Assembly (NCBI RefSeq): GCF_025854275.1
Contig: NZ_CP107567.1
Coordinates: 1,240,001-1,304,000, forward strand
Direction of reading: 5' to 3'
DNA from: Streptomyces peucetius
GTDB lineage: Bacteria > Actinomycetota > Actinomycetes > Streptomycetales > Streptomycetaceae
DNA: 64,000 bases
This document shows, in pieces, positions 50,895 through 60,762 of the stretch. The notes under the pieces were generated by a model, which saw nothing but the letters and a program-made list of their open reading frames with translations, ran no database searches and was not told the DNA's origin. The position numbers and the translations under genes were made by a program. Positions within the stretch are counted from its first letter, which is position 1. Every line of letters begins with the position of its first letter.

Positions 50895-50937
50895 TGGTCC
50901 AGACCTATTGACCACACTGGTCTAGTCCTTTTAATGT
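50895..50937 (+). promoter_or_regulatory. Chitinase promoter with chi-type direct repeats (DasR-like sites)
   Basis: TGGTCCAGACCT (50895-50906) matches the 12-bp element of Streptomyces chitinase promoters, and a second copy TGGTCTAGTCCT (50918-50929; ACTGGTCTAG overlaps the DasR consensus) follows 23 bases on. Between and after them are TTGACC (50908-50913) and TAATGT (50932-50937), 18 bases apart. The repeats flank the -35 as in known chi promoters, so induction by chitin and control by DasR are expected. Confidence 0.88.
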
Positions 50938-51078
50938 CTGCGACACCTCCGCGGACCAGGCCCGCCGGTGTGCGCACACCAGGGCCAACCCCTCTTCTCC
51001 ACCAGCCAGTTGTGCGAGGCCCACGCCCCCTGCGCGCCTGGCCGGCGAACAGGGGATCCCCACCAGGAGGAACTGATC

Positions 51079-53406
51079 GTGCAGTCCCCCACCCGTACCA
51101 GAGCCGGAGCATCGCTGCTCGCAGCCGCCGCGGCCGCCGCGGCGATGCTGGCGGGCATGCTCTCGCCCGGCGTCTCCCACGCCGCGTCCCAGGAGTCCTG
51201 CCGCCCCGACGGGCTCTACGCCACGCCAGGTGTCGACGTCCCCTACTGCTCGGTCTACGACACCGAGGGCCGCGAGAAGATGGGCGCGGACCACCAGCGC
51301 CGGGTGATCGGCTACTTCACCGGCTGGCGCACCGGCAAGGACGGCACCCCCGCCTACCTCGCCTCCGACGTCCCGTGGGACAAGGTCACCCACATCAACT
51401 ACGCCTTCGGGCACATCGACTCGGCCAACAAGCTCTCCGTCGGAACCGACAGCGCCGCCAACGCCGCGACGGGCATGACCTGGCCGGGCGTCGCCGGCGC
51501 CGAGATGGACCCCGCACTGCCGTACCAGGGCCACTTCAACCTGCTCAACAAGTTCAAGAAGCAGCACCCGGACGTCAAGACGCTGATCTCCGTCGGCGGC
51601 TGGGCGGAGACCGGCGGCTACTTCGACGACAACGGCGAGCGGGTGGACTCCGGCGGCTTCTACACGATGGCCACCAACGCCAACGGCTCGGTCAACCAGG
51701 CGGGCATCGACACGTTCGCCGACTCGGCCGTCGCCTTCATCAAGAAGTACGGCTTCAACGGCGTCGACATCGACTACGAGTACCCGACCTCGATGAAGGA
51801 CGCCGGCCACCCGGCCGACTTCCCGGTCTCCAACGCCCGCCGGGCCGGCCTCAACAAGGGCTACGCGGCGCTGATGAAGACCCTGCGCGAGAAGCTCGAC
51901 CGGGCCGGGGCCGCCGACGGCAGGCACTACCTGCTCACCGTCGCGGCACCCTCCTCCGGCTATCTGCTGCGCGGCATGGAGACCTTCCAGGTCCAGAAGT
52001 ACCTGGACTACGTCAACATCATGTCCTACGACCTGCACGGCGCCTGGAACGAGTACGTCGGCCCGAACGCCTCGCTCTTCGACGACGGCAGGGACGCCGA
52101 GCTGGCGGCGGCGAACGTCTACGGCAGCGCGCAGTACGGCGGCATCGGCTACCTCAACACCGACTGGGCCTACCACTACTTCCGGGGCTCCATGCCGGCC
52201 GGCCGCATCAACATCGGCCTGCCGTACTACACCCGCGGCCACAAGAACGTGCAGGGCGGCACGGACGGCCTGTGGGGCAGGGCCGCCGCGACCTCCTGCC
52301 CGGCCGGCTCGGGTCTGACCAAGTGCGGCGACGGCGCCGTCGGCGTCGACAACCTGTGGCACGACAAGGACGACAACGGGGCCGAGTCCCCGGCGGGCTC
52401 CAACCCGATGTGGCACGCCAAGAACCTGGAGAAGGGGATCGTCGGCGACTACGTCACGCAGTACGGCTTCCCCGCGGACACCCGGCTGACCGGCACCTAC
52501 GTGCGCAAGTACGACTCCACGCTCGTCGCGCCCTGGCTGTGGAACGCCGAGAAGAAGGTCTTCCTCTCCACCGAGGACGAGCAGTCGGTGGCCGCGAAGG
52601 CGGACTACGTGGTCGACCGCGGCATCGGCGGCACCATGGTCTGGGAGCTCGCGGGCGACTACGACTGGAACGCCGCGAAGGGCCAGTACGAGATCGGCGA
52701 CACGCTGACGACCGCGATGTACGAGAAGTTCAAGGCGGCCGCCCCCTACGGCGCGAAGAAGAGCAACACGGCGCTGCCCACCGAGGCGGTGGACATCGCC
52801 GTGGACTTCACCGAGTTCAAGCTGGGCGACTCCAACTACCCGATCACGCCCAGGCTGAGGATCACCAACAACACCGCGGCCACGCTGCCCGGCGGCACGG
52901 AGTTCCGGTTCGACTACGCGACCGCGGCCCCGGCCAACGCCTCCGACCAGTCGGGCTTCGGCACCAAGGTGATCAGGAGCGATCACACGGGCGACAACAT
53001 CGGTGGCCTGCGGGGCGACTTCCACCGGGTGTCGCTGAAGCTTCCGGCATGGCAGTCGCTGGCCCCGGGCGCGACCGTGGACCTCTCGTTCAACTACTAC
53101 CTGCCGGTCTCGACCCCGTCGAACTGGACGGTGAACATCGGCGGCACGACGTACGCCCTCGCCGGCGACCTCGCCCGGGGCACGACGGTGGTCGAGCTGG
53201 GCGACGGAGGCACGGGTCCGGGCCCGGACCCGTCGCCCTCGCCGGGCGACTGCACCGCGCCGGCGTGGGACGCGGCGTCCGCCTACGGCGGCGGGTCCAC
53301 CGTGTCCCACAACTCCCGCCAGTGGAAGTCCAAGTGGTGGACGAAGGGCGAGGAGCCCGGTATGACCGGCGAGTGGGGTGTCTGGCAGGACCTCGGCGCC
53401 TGCTGA
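51079..53406 (+). CDS. Secreted GH18 chitinase with C-terminal chitin-binding domain
   Basis: A 775-residue protein from GTG 51079 behind a perfect AGGAGG. A signal peptide (about 1-35, [19 protein letters not shown], ending SHA) leads to a large GH18 catalytic domain with [22 protein letters not shown] and the active-site [13 protein letters not shown], Glu about 234. A substrate-side [16 protein letters not shown] follows. Near 580-715 is an immunoglobulin-like/CBM2-like sheet domain, then a Pro/Gly linker and a CBM5/12-type chitin-binding domain ([34 protein letters not shown]). It degrades chitin outside the cell. Chi-type repeats upstream and a strong terminator downstream make it a single unit, divergent from the rib operon. 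Confidence 0.96.
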   Translation: MQSPTRTRAGASLLAAAAAAAAMLAGMLSPGVSHAASQESCRPDGLYATPGVDVPYCSVYDTEGREKMGADHQRRVIGYFTGWRTGKDGTPAYLASDVPWDKVTHINYAFGHIDSANKLSVGTDSAANAATGMTWPGVAGAEMDPALPYQGHFNLLNKFKKQHPDVKTLISVGGWAETGGYFDDNGERVDSGGFYTMATNANGSVNQAGIDTFADSAVAFIKKYGFNGVDIDYEYPTSMKDAGHPADFPVSNARRAGLNKGYAALMKTLREKLDRAGAADGRHYLLTVAAPSSGYLLRGMETFQVQKYLDYVNIMSYDLHGAWNEYVGPNASLFDDGRDAELAAANVYGSAQYGGIGYLNTDWAYHYFRGSMPAGRINIGLPYYTRGHKNVQGGTDGLWGRAAATSCPAGSGLTKCGDGAVGVDNLWHDKDDNGAESPAGSNPMWHAKNLEKGIVGDYVTQYGFPADTRLTGTYVRKYDSTLVAPWLWNAEKKVFLSTEDEQSVAAKADYVVDRGIGGTMVWELAGDYDWNAAKGQYEIGDTLTTAMYEKFKAAAPYGAKKSNTALPTEAVDIAVDFTEFKLGDSNYPITPRLRITNNTAATLPGGTEFRFDYATAAPANASDQSGFGTKVIRSDHTGDNIGGLRGDFHRVSLKLPAWQSLAPGATVDLSFNYYLPVSTPSNWTVNIGGTTYALAGDLARGTTVVELGDGGTGPGPDPSPSPGDCTAPAWDAASAYGGGSTVSHNSRQWKSKWWTKGEEPGMTGEWGVWQDLGAC

Positions 53407-53421
53407 TCCCCTCGTGCGACA

Positions 53422-53458
53422 GCCCGGCGGCGGTCACCGGCCCTTGCCGCCGCCGGGC
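53422..53458. terminator. Strong terminator between chitinase and phosphatase genes
   Basis: A 12-bp perfect stem, GCCCGGCGGCGG (53422-53433) with CCGCCGCCGGGC (53447-53458), and a 13-nt loop, between two converging genes. Confidence 0.85.
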
Positions 53459-53501
53459 CCCCGGGCGGACGCCGATGCCCCGGCGCGGCGCCGCCCGCGG
53501 G

Positions 53502-55631
53502 TCACCCGGAGGCGGCGCGGCACCGCAGTACGAGAACCGCGATGTCGTCGGTGCGGTGCCGCCGTCCGTCGGGCGCCTCACGCAGGAGGGCGTCGACCAG
53601 CCGGCCGAGATCCGGCTCGTCCGCCCGGGTCAGCTTCGCCGCGAGACGTGCGACGGACACGTCCAGGTCGACACCGGGTGTCTCGACGAGTCCGTCGGTG
53701 TAGAAGACGAGCGTCCGGCCCTCCGTGAGCGGGATCTCGGTGACGGGATACGTCGCGTCGGGGACGACGCCGAGCAGCGGCCCCGCCGGCACCGGAATCG
53801 GGTGCGTACGACGGTCGGGGTGGCGCAACAGCGGCGGCGGGTGGCCCGCGTTGGCCAGCCTCACGCAGCCGCGTGCGAGATCGATGTGGGCGTAGAGGCA
53901 GCTGCTGAACAGGCCGGTGTCGAGGTCGGTGAGGAGCCCGTTGATCCCGGACAGCACCTCGTCGGGGTGCGCGCCGAGCCCCGAGTAGGCATGGACGGCG
54001 GTACGGACCTGCCCCATCAGCGCGGCGGCTTCCACGTTGTGGCCCTGGACGTCCCCGATGACGGCCGCGGCGGCCGTGTCGCCCAGCGGAATCAGGTCGT
54101 AGAAGTCCCCGCCGATGTCCATGCCGCGCGTGGCGGGCAGATAGCGCGCCGCGACGTCCAGCCCGTCGATCGCGGGCAGACTGTGCGGCAGCAGGGCCTG
54201 CTGCAGGCCGTGGGCGAGCTGGTGTTTCGCGTCGTACAGGCGGGCGCGGTCGAATGCCTGGGCGATGAGTCCCGCGAGTGAGGCCATGACGGCGCGCTCT
54301 TCCGCCGAGAACGCATGGGGACGGTCATAGGTCAGCACGCAGCAGCCCACGGGACGGCCGGAGACGATCAGCGGCAGGAAGGCCCAGGCCTGCTTTCCGC
54401 TCACCTGCGGCGCCTCGGGATAGTCCTCGGCCATCTCGGCCGGAAAGGCGAAGAACAAGGGGATACCGGTGGCCAGCACCTGCCCGGCCGGAGTGAACCG
54501 GGTGTCGATCGGCAGGCCGTCCAGACGCTCGACGACCGATGCCGGGTATCCGCGGTGTCCCATGATCTTCAGCCGGCCGGCCTCGGCGGCGGACAGGACC
54601 AGGCCCTGCGCGCCGAACGCTGGCATGATCTGGTCGGCCACCAGGTCGACGACATCCTGCACCCCGATGACCTCGGTCAGCGCGGCGGCGAGATGCAGCA
54701 GCTGGTAGAGCTGCCCCGGCCGGGCGGGGGCGGACGCGGCCATGGACGGCACGGCCGGTGCGGGCGCCGCGGGCGGCTCGGCGCCGCTGGGCACGATGCG
54801 GACGCTGATGCCGCTCGCATCGGGGTAGAGGTGGAAGGACAACCACTGGTCCGGCGGCCGGCAGGCCGTGAAGGACACCGGCCGGCGGCTGAGCACGGCC
54901 GCGCGGTAACGGTCCTCGTACGCGGGATCGTCCAGCCAGGGCAGCGACTGCCACGGCCGGGTGCCCAGTAGTTGTCCGGCACTGCGGCCCAGCAGCTCGG
55001 CACCGCCGGAAGTGACGAACGAGAGGCGACCGTCGAGGTCGAGCGCACAGGAACCGCCGGGCAGGCGCTCCGCGAAGTCGGCGGCGGCCGACGGCGGCTG
55101 CGCGTCCCGCCGACCGGTCTCGACCGGCAGCACCCGCGGCCGCTCCCCGCACGTGTACGGGCGGCCGGACTCGGCTGCCTCGTCCAGCAGCAGGGCGAGG
55201 CGACGGCACTGCGTGGCGACATGTGCCCGCTCACGCCCGGTCATGCGGTTGCGGTGCCCGGCCGGCCACATCAGCAGCAGCGCTCCCCAGCGCCGGACCC
55301 CGGTGACGGGCGCGGCGGCGAGCGCCAGCGGGAAGGGCAGCGCCACGGCGCTGCGCGGATAGGAACGGGCCAGCTCCTCGTGGCTGCCCACCCAGACCAG
55401 TCGGTCGTCGCGGACCGAGTCGGCCACCGGGGCCGGTGCGGTGATCGCGATCCTGCTCCACGGCTCGGCGAATCCGGCCGGGACGCCGCACACCACGTCC
55501 AGGCACAGCAACTGCTCGTCCGGCGTCAGCAGGAAGAGCCCACCGATCCCCGCACCGGTCCGGCGCACCGTCTCCACCAGCGCGTTGCCCAGGACGTCCG
55601 CGTCGGTCGCTGATCCACCCGGCCTGGTCAT
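53502..55631 (-). CDS. GAF/PAS-sensor PP2C-type protein phosphatase (SpoIIE-like)
   Basis: A 709-residue protein from ATG 55629-55631; GGAGG lies about 14 bases upstream. An N-terminal GAF domain (about 10-150) is followed by a PAS-like segment (FAERLPGGSCALDLDGRLSF), a second GAF domain (about 310-460) and a C-terminal SpoIIE/PP2C domain with metal sites RGMDIGGDFYDLIPLGD, VIGDVQGHNVEAAALM, VFYTDGLVETPG and HRTDDIAVLVLR. Streptomyces has dozens of these, usually acting on anti-sigma-factor antagonists. No anti-sigma partner is adjacent, so its target is unknown. Confidence 0.92.
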   Translation of the reverse strand: MTRPGGSATDADVLGNALVETVRRTGAGIGGLFLLTPDEQLLCLDVVCGVPAGFAEPWSRIAITAPAPVADSVRDDRLVWVGSHEELARSYPRSAVALPFPLALAAAPVTGVRRWGALLLMWPAGHRNRMTGRERAHVATQCRRLALLLDEAAESGRPYTCGERPRVLPVETGRRDAQPPSAAADFAERLPGGSCALDLDGRLSFVTSGGAELLGRSAGQLLGTRPWQSLPWLDDPAYEDRYRAAVLSRRPVSFTACRPPDQWLSFHLYPDASGISVRIVPSGAEPPAAPAPAVPSMAASAPARPGQLYQLLHLAAALTEVIGVQDVVDLVADQIMPAFGAQGLVLSAAEAGRLKIMGHRGYPASVVERLDGLPIDTRFTPAGQVLATGIPLFFAFPAEMAEDYPEAPQVSGKQAWAFLPLIVSGRPVGCCVLTYDRPHAFSAEERAVMASLAGLIAQAFDRARLYDAKHQLAHGLQQALLPHSLPAIDGLDVAARYLPATRGMDIGGDFYDLIPLGDTAAAAVIGDVQGHNVEAAALMGQVRTAVHAYSGLGAHPDEVLSGINGLLTDLDTGLFSSCLYAHIDLARGCVRLANAGHPPPLLRHPDRRTHPIPVPAGPLLGVVPDATYPVTEIPLTEGRTLVFYTDGLVETPGVDLDVSVARLAAKLTRADEPDLGRLVDALLREAPDGRRHRTDDIAVLVLRCRAASG

Positions 55632-55799
55632 GTCACAGGACACCTCCGGCGTCAGGAGTTCAGACGGCCGTCCGGGCGCCGGCCGGCCGGCGGGAACGTT
55701 CCGCACGGCTCGTCCGGTCCACTCCTAGAGGACGTTACGCCCACAGGACCGCCCACGCCCGGTACGGACGGCGCCGGGTCCCCTGCCCCGCTCGCGCCA

Positions 55800-55848
55800 G
55801 GGTCTTTCGTTCGAATCAGGCCGGCCCGGCAATCCGAACGAGAGGCCC
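55800..55848 (-). terminator. Terminator of the ROK gene
   Basis: GGGTCTTTCGTTCG (55800-55813) pairs with CGAACGAGAGGCCC (55835-55848) over 14 positions including two G-U pairs. The stem touches the stop codon of the ROK-family gene. Confidence 0.7.
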
Positions 55849-56993
55849 TAGGGGAACAGCTCGCCTCTCGCCGCCTCCCCGGCCGCCAGCAGCGCGCCGC
55901 TCAGGACCGCCGCGCCTCCGAGCGTGCCCGCCCGCACCTGGGTCCGCAGCGGCGACAGGCCGGCGACCTTGGCCTCGACACGCGCGGCCAGCGACGCGCC
56001 GCCCGCGTGACCGGTCTCGCCGCCGAGCACGACGCAGCCGGGGTCGAGGACGGCGGCGACTGCGGCCACGGCGAGAGCCAGGCGGCCGGCGAGGGCGTCG
56101 AGGAAGTCGTCGCGGTCCTCGGCGACGGCCGCCTCGACGACGTCCGCCACGGTCGCACCGGCGATCTCGTACTGCTCCCCCAGCTCACGGATCGCCGCCG
56201 AGCCGGCCAGTGAGTGGAAGCCGCCGTCGCAGTCGACGGCGGAGGGTGTGCCGGCCGTACCCGGCACAGGGAGGAAGCCGATCTCGCCCGCGCCGCCGGA
56301 GGCCCCTCTGCGCAGCCGGCCGTCGAGGACGAGGCCCGCGCCGACTCCGTGGCCCAGCCAGAGGAAGACGAAGGAGTCACGGTCGCTCGCGGCACCGAGG
56401 CGCTGTTCGGCGACGGCCGCGAGGTTGGTCTCGTTCTCGACGATGATCCGGGCGGACAGCCGCTCCTGGAGGGCCGCCACGAGCATGCGGTGCCAGGCCG
56501 GCAGACCGGTGGTGGCGCGGAGTTCGCCGGTGGACGGGTCGATGAGGCCGGGCGCGCCTATGCAGACGGTGTGCAGGGTGGCGGCCCCGGCGCCCTCGGC
56601 GGTGCGCTCCACGAGGGCGGCGGCGCGCTCCACGGCCGGTCCGGGCTCGGCGGCGTCGCCGATCGGCAGGGACGCCTCGGCGAGGCGCCTGCCGAGCAGG
56701 TCCGCGACGACGACGGAAACGCTGTCGGTGCGTACGTCGAGCGCGGCGAGGTGCGAGCGGTCGGCGACGATCCCGTACAGCCGGGCGTTCGGGCCCCGGC
56801 GGTCGGCGCCCGCCTCGCCGACCACCCTGATGAGCCCGGACGCCTGGAGCCGCTCCACCAGGTCGGCGACGGTGGGCCGGGAGAGGCCGGTCAGGGTCTT
56901 CAGCCGGCCGGCCGTCAACGGGCCCTGCTGCTGGAGGAGTTCCAGGGCGAGCCGGTCGTTGAGGGCCCGGGCGGTGCTCGGGGATGCGGGCAT
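55848..56993 (-). CDS. ROK-family transcriptional regulator
   Basis: A 381-residue protein from ATG 56991-56993. The N-terminal winged helix (ALELLQQQGPLTAGRLKTLT, GLSRPTVADLVERLQASGLI) is followed by a sugar-kinase-like ROK domain: GIVADRSHLAALDVRTDSVS, VCIGAPGLIDPSTGELRAT, VENETNLAAVAEQRLGAAS and GHGVGAGLVLDGRLRRGASG, GAGEIGFLPVPG. The Cys cluster of zinc-binding ROK proteins is reduced (only DCDGG seen). It is divergent from an MFS gene with a clear inverted repeat between them, so it probably represses that carrier until a sugar ligand binds. Confidence 0.92.
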   Translation of the reverse strand: MPASPSTARALNDRLALELLQQQGPLTAGRLKTLTGLSRPTVADLVERLQASGLIRVVGEAGADRRGPNARLYGIVADRSHLAALDVRTDSVSVVVADLLGRRLAEASLPIGDAAEPGPAVERAAALVERTAEGAGAATLHTVCIGAPGLIDPSTGELRATTGLPAWHRMLVAALQERLSARIIVENETNLAAVAEQRLGAASDRDSFVFLWLGHGVGAGLVLDGRLRRGASGGAGEIGFLPVPGTAGTPSAVDCDGGFHSLAGSAAIRELGEQYEIAGATVADVVEAAVAEDRDDFLDALAGRLALAVAAVAAVLDPGCVVLGGETGHAGGASLAARVEAKVAGLSPLRTQVRAGTLGGAAVLSGALLAAGEAARGELFP

Positions 56994-57026
56994 GCCGGAA
57001 TCCTTCCAGATGGAATATCAGCTATT

Positions 57027-57047
57027 TATCAGGCAGGGTTCCTGATA
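57027..57047. promoter_or_regulatory. Inverted repeat between ROK and MFS genes, probable operator
   Basis: TATCAGG (57027-57033) and CCTGATA (57041-57047) are perfect arms around seven bases, in an AT-rich patch unusual for this genome. An extra TATCAG half-site lies at 57016-57021. Confidence 0.6.
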
Positions 57048-57082
57048 GTTTACGCTTCACGTTCTCGGGGAGGGGTGTCCGC

Positions 57083-58297
57083 ATGTCCAGCGAATCGACG
57101 GTCGGGTTCCGGCAACTGAGGCGCGCCCGCTTCGCCGTGGCCGCCGTCTTCTGTGTGCACGGCGCGGTGACCGGCAGCTTCGCGACCCGCATCCCGTGGA
57201 TCCAGGACCATGCCGGGGTGAGCGCCGGCCAACTCGGCCTCGCCCTCGCCTTCCCGGCGCTCGGCGCCTCCGTGGCGATGCCGCTGGCCGGAGCCGTCAG
57301 CCATCGTTTCGGCACTCGTACGGCACTGCGCGGCCTTCTCGCACTGTGGACCCTGAGCCTGATCCTGCCGGCGTTCGCACCGAACCTGCTCACCCTCTGC
57401 GGTGCGCTCTTCGTCTACGGGGCGACCTCCGGCATGTCCGACGTGGCGATGAACGCCCTGGGTGTGGAGATCGAGAACCGTCTCGACCGGTCGATCATGT
57501 CCGGGCTGCACGGCATGTGGAGCGCGGGCGCCCTCATCGGCTCGGCGGGCGGCACGATCGCCGCACACCTGGGCAGCGACGCCCGGTGGCACCACACCCT
57601 GGCGGCCCTGACGCTCACCGCTCTCGGTCTGGCCGCCTGCCAGGGCGTACTGGACGTACGCGGCTCCGCCGAGGTGGAGCCGCCGCCCCGGTTCGCGCTG
57701 CCTCCGAAGTCGGCGCTGCTCATCGGCGCGGTCGGTTTCTGCGCGGTGTTCGCGGAGGGAGCGAGCCTGGACTGGTCGGCCGTCTACCTGCGGGACGTGC
57801 TGGACACCTCGCCGGGGCTCGCGGCCGCCTCGACCACGGCGTTCGCGCTGACGATGGCCGTGGCCCGGTTCGCCGGCGACCGGATCGTGGACCGGTACGG
57901 CCCGGTGCGGACCGTGCGGACCGGCGGCGTGCTGGCGACGCTCGGCGGCCTGCTGGTCGTGCTCGCCCCGCACCCGGCGCTCGCCATGTCCGGCTTCGCG
58001 CTCATCGGTCTGGGTGTCGCCGTGGTCGTGCCGCTCGCCTTCGCGGCGGCCGGGCGCAGCGGGCCGAACCCGAGCCAGGCGATCGCCGGTGTCGCCACGA
58101 TCACCTACACGTCCGGCCTGATCGCCCCGTCGGCGATCGGCGCGGTCGCCGACGCGACCAGCCTGATGATGTCGTTCGGCCTGGTGACGGTGCTCGCGGT
58201 GGGCCTCGTGCTGGGCGCCGGTGTGCTGCGCTCGGCCGGACGGGAGAGCCTGAAGGTCGCCTCGTCGGCCCCGGCGGTGCAGGACCCCCGCCTCTGA
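57083..58297 (+). CDS. MFS transporter, probable sugar-related carrier
   Basis: A 404-residue protein from ATG 57083 with GGGGAGGGG upstream; the in-frame ATG at 56984 has no family sequence. About 12 helices are seen, with AGAVSHRFGTRTALRGLLAL (loop 2-3 motif), FVYGATSGMSDVAMNALGVE and SGLHGMWSAGALIGSAGG. This looks like the YbjJ/fucose-permease-like branch. The divergent ROK regulator suggests a sugar or sugar-derived substrate. No sugar-degrading enzyme genes adjoin. Confidence 0.87.
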   Translation: MSSESTVGFRQLRRARFAVAAVFCVHGAVTGSFATRIPWIQDHAGVSAGQLGLALAFPALGASVAMPLAGAVSHRFGTRTALRGLLALWTLSLILPAFAPNLLTLCGALFVYGATSGMSDVAMNALGVEIENRLDRSIMSGLHGMWSAGALIGSAGGTIAAHLGSDARWHHTLAALTLTALGLAACQGVLDVRGSAEVEPPPRFALPPKSALLIGAVGFCAVFAEGASLDWSAVYLRDVLDTSPGLAAASTTAFALTMAVARFAGDRIVDRYGPVRTVRTGGVLATLGGLLVVLAPHPALAMSGFALIGLGVAVVVPLAFAAAGRSGPNPSQAIAGVATITYTSGLIAPSAIGAVADATSLMMSFGLVTVLAVGLVLGAGVLRSAGRESLKVASSAPAVQDPRL

Positions 58298-58494
58298 ACC
58301 GCCCGCTCCGGGAGACGGGGCGCGGGACAGGGGCTCGCGGAGGGCGGCCAACGCCCGCACGGCATTGCCGTGCAGCCCTCCACGACCCTGCCGTGCGGGG
58401 CACAGCCCGGCCGGACCGCGCGCGGCGGGAGCGGTGGGACCTGCGCCTTACCATTGACGCCGATCGTTGACGACTGAATGAAGTGGAGCGGCCC

Positions 58495-59934
58495 GTGAAC
58501 CTCGGCGTGCGCTGGACCCTGCACGGCGACGGGCGGACCCCCGCTCCCGGTGCCGTCGTGCGACCCGACGAGCGGCTGTCCTGGCCGCGTACCGCAGGCC
58601 TCGGCGCCCAGCACGTGGTCGCGATGTTCGGAGCGAGCTTCGTCGCACCGGTGCTCATGGGACTCGACCCGAACCTCGCGATCATGATGTCCGGCATCGC
58701 GACCGTGATCTTCCTGCTGGCCACCCGCGGCAAGGTGCCCAGCTATCTCGGCTGCTCGCTCTCGTTCGTCGGTGTGGCCGCCACCATCCGGGCCACCGGC
58801 GGCGACAGCGCCACCGTGACCGGCGCGGTGCTGGTCGTCGGCGCCGCGCTCTTCGTCGCGGGCCTGGCCGTGCGGCGGTTCGGGGCGCGGGTCATCCACG
58901 CCACGATGCCGCCGATCGTCACCGGCGCGGTGGTCATGCTGATCGGCTTCAACCTCGCCCCGGTGACCGCTTCGACGTACTGGCCGCAGGACCAGTGGAC
59001 CGCCCTGCTGGTGATGCTCTTCACCGGGCTCGCGGTGGTCTGCCTGCGCGGCTTCTTCTCCCGTATCGCGATCTTCCTCGGCCTGATCTTCGGTTACGCC
59101 CTCTCCTGGGGGCTGGACCGGATCTTCGGGAAGATCCACTCCCCGGCGGGCGGCGCGGAGGCCGTGGATCACTGGCGGCTCGACCTGTCGGGTGTCGGGC
59201 AGGCGGACTGGATCGGCCTGCCGTCCTTCCACGCCCCGAGCTTCGAGTGGTCGGCGATCCTGGTCGCCCTGCCCGTGGTCATCGCGCTCATCGCCGAGAA
59301 CGCCGGACATGTGAAGGCGGTCGGCGAGATGACCGGCGATCCGCTCGACGGCAAGCTGGGCACCGCGATCGCCGCCGACGGCGCCGCGTCCATGCTGTCC
59401 ACCGCCGTCGGCGGTCCCCCCAACACCACGTACTCCGAGAACATCGGCGTCATGGCCGCGACCCGTGTCTACTCCACGGCCGCCTACTGGGCAGCCGCCG
59501 CCTTCGCCCTGCTGTTCGGCCTGTGCCCGAAGTTCGGGGCGGTCGTGGCCGCCGTCCCCGGCGGTGTGCTCGGCGGCATCACCGTGATCCTCTACGGCAT
59601 GATCGGGCTGCTCGGCGCGCAGATCTGGATCAACGCGAAGGTGGATCTGCGCAATCCGCTGAACCTGGTGCCGGCCGCCGCGGGCATCATCATCGGGGTG
59701 GGCGGCGTCAGCCTGAAGGTCACCGACAACTTCGAGCTCGGCGGTATCGCCCTCGGCACCCTCGTCGTCATCACCGGCTACCACGTGCTGCGCGCCTTCG
59801 CGCCCGCGCACATGAAGGAGCGGATGCGGGAGGAAGAGCCCCTGCTGGACTCCGGCACCTCCTCGTACGACGCGGGGACCGGCGACGAGAAGGCCGGCCG
59901 GTCCGGGACCGAGGGCCGCGTCTCCGGCCGGTAG
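58495..59934 (+). CDS. NCS2 nucleobase:cation symporter (uracil-xanthine permease family)
   Basis: A 479-residue protein from GTG 58495, which has GGAG six bases upstream; GTG 58483 would put that site inside the gene. About 12-14 helices and NCS2 landmarks: GLGAQHVVAMFGASFVAPVL (QH motif, TM1), VALPVVIALIAENAGHVKAV (acidic TM8 residue), GDPLDGKLGTAIAADGAASM and STAVGGPPNTTYSENIGVMA (NTTYSENIG, TM10 motif typical of uracil permeases). It probably imports uracil or a related base. A hydrophilic tail of about 35 residues follows the last helix. No pyr genes are adjacent. Confidence 0.92.
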   Translation: MNLGVRWTLHGDGRTPAPGAVVRPDERLSWPRTAGLGAQHVVAMFGASFVAPVLMGLDPNLAIMMSGIATVIFLLATRGKVPSYLGCSLSFVGVAATIRATGGDSATVTGAVLVVGAALFVAGLAVRRFGARVIHATMPPIVTGAVVMLIGFNLAPVTASTYWPQDQWTALLVMLFTGLAVVCLRGFFSRIAIFLGLIFGYALSWGLDRIFGKIHSPAGGAEAVDHWRLDLSGVGQADWIGLPSFHAPSFEWSAILVALPVVIALIAENAGHVKAVGEMTGDPLDGKLGTAIAADGAASMLSTAVGGPPNTTYSENIGVMAATRVYSTAAYWAAAAFALLFGLCPKFGAVVAAVPGGVLGGITVILYGMIGLLGAQIWINAKVDLRNPLNLVPAAAGIIIGVGGVSLKVTDNFELGGIALGTLVVITGYHVLRAFAPAHMKERMREEEPLLDSGTSSYDAGTGDEKAGRSGTEGRVSGR

Positions 59935-59964
59935 GCGCTGCAAAAACGTCCCTCTTTCCGGGGA

Positions 59965-59992
59965 AGCCCCGGCCCGTCACCGCGCCGGGGCT
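59965..59992 (+). terminator. Terminator after the nucleobase permease gene
   Basis: AGCCCCGG (59965-59972) pairs with CCGGGGCT (59985-59992), loop of 12 bases, 30 bases after the stop and just before the DUF5995 gene. Confidence 0.6.
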
Positions 59993-60015
59993 CCCGGGGC
60001 TGGCACCCTTCCCCC

Positions 60016-60744
60016 ATGGCGCAGACGGAACAGTTCGCGGTGCGTACGGTCCACGGCCCGTCAGAGCTCCACCACGCGGCCGGTACGCCGGTCGGCGTCG
60101 TGGTGGAGCGGATGCACGCCCTGCACGCCGAACTGCCCCCGGGGGACGGGCTCGCGGTGTTCAACCGCGTCTACCTCGCGGTCACGGAGGAGTTCGCCCG
60201 GCACCTCGACGGCGGGCACTTCCCGGACCGGCGCGCCGCCACGGCGCTCGGTGTGCTCTTCGCCGGCCGCTACCTGGCGGCCGTGGAGACTGCGGCGGCG
60301 GGCGGCCGTCCGCCCGCCTGCTGGCGGCCCCTGTTCCAGTACCGGCGCCATCCCGGCGTACGGCCGCTGCAGTTCGCGCTCGCCGGGATCAACGCCCACA
60401 TCGGGCACGACCTGGCCCTCGCCGTCGTGGACACCTGCCGTACGCTCGACTGCGAACCCGCCTGCCTGGAGGCCGGTTTCGAACGGGTCGGCGACATCCT
60501 CGTGCTGCTGGAGGAACGCATCCGCGAGGACCTGATGCCCGGCCCGGACCTGCTCGAGATCGCCGATCCGCTGACCCATCTGGTCGGCTCCTGGAGCCTC
60601 GAGCGGGCACGCGACGGCGCCTGGTCGGCGGCGCGGCTGCTGTGGAGGCTGCGGGACGCCCCCGGCCTGGCCGAGGAGTTCACCGAGCGCCTGGACACGA
60701 GCGTCGGGCTGGTCGGGCGCTGTCTGCTCACGCCCTGCCGGTGA
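60016..60744 (+). CDS. DUF5995-family protein
   Basis: A 242-residue soluble helical protein from ATG 60016. Conserved-looking blocks are GVVVERMHALHAELPPGDGL, FNRVYLAVTEEFARHL, QFALAGINAHIGHDLALAVV and LTHLVGSWSLERARDGAWSA. The 'GINAHIGHDL' His-rich helix is the most distinctive part and could bind a ligand or metal. DUF5995 has no known role. It converges on the lysine-monooxygenase gene with an 18-base gap. Confidence 0.85.
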   Translation: MAQTEQFAVRTVHGPSELHHAAGTPVGVVVERMHALHAELPPGDGLAVFNRVYLAVTEEFARHLDGGHFPDRRAATALGVLFAGRYLAAVETAAAGGRPPACWRPLFQYRRHPGVRPLQFALAGINAHIGHDLALAVVDTCRTLDCEPACLEAGFERVGDILVLLEERIREDLMPGPDLLEIADPLTHLVGSWSLERARDGAWSAARLLWRLRDAPGLAEEFTERLDTSVGLVGRCLLTPCR

Positions 60745-60762
60745 ACTCCCCGCTGCCGTAGC

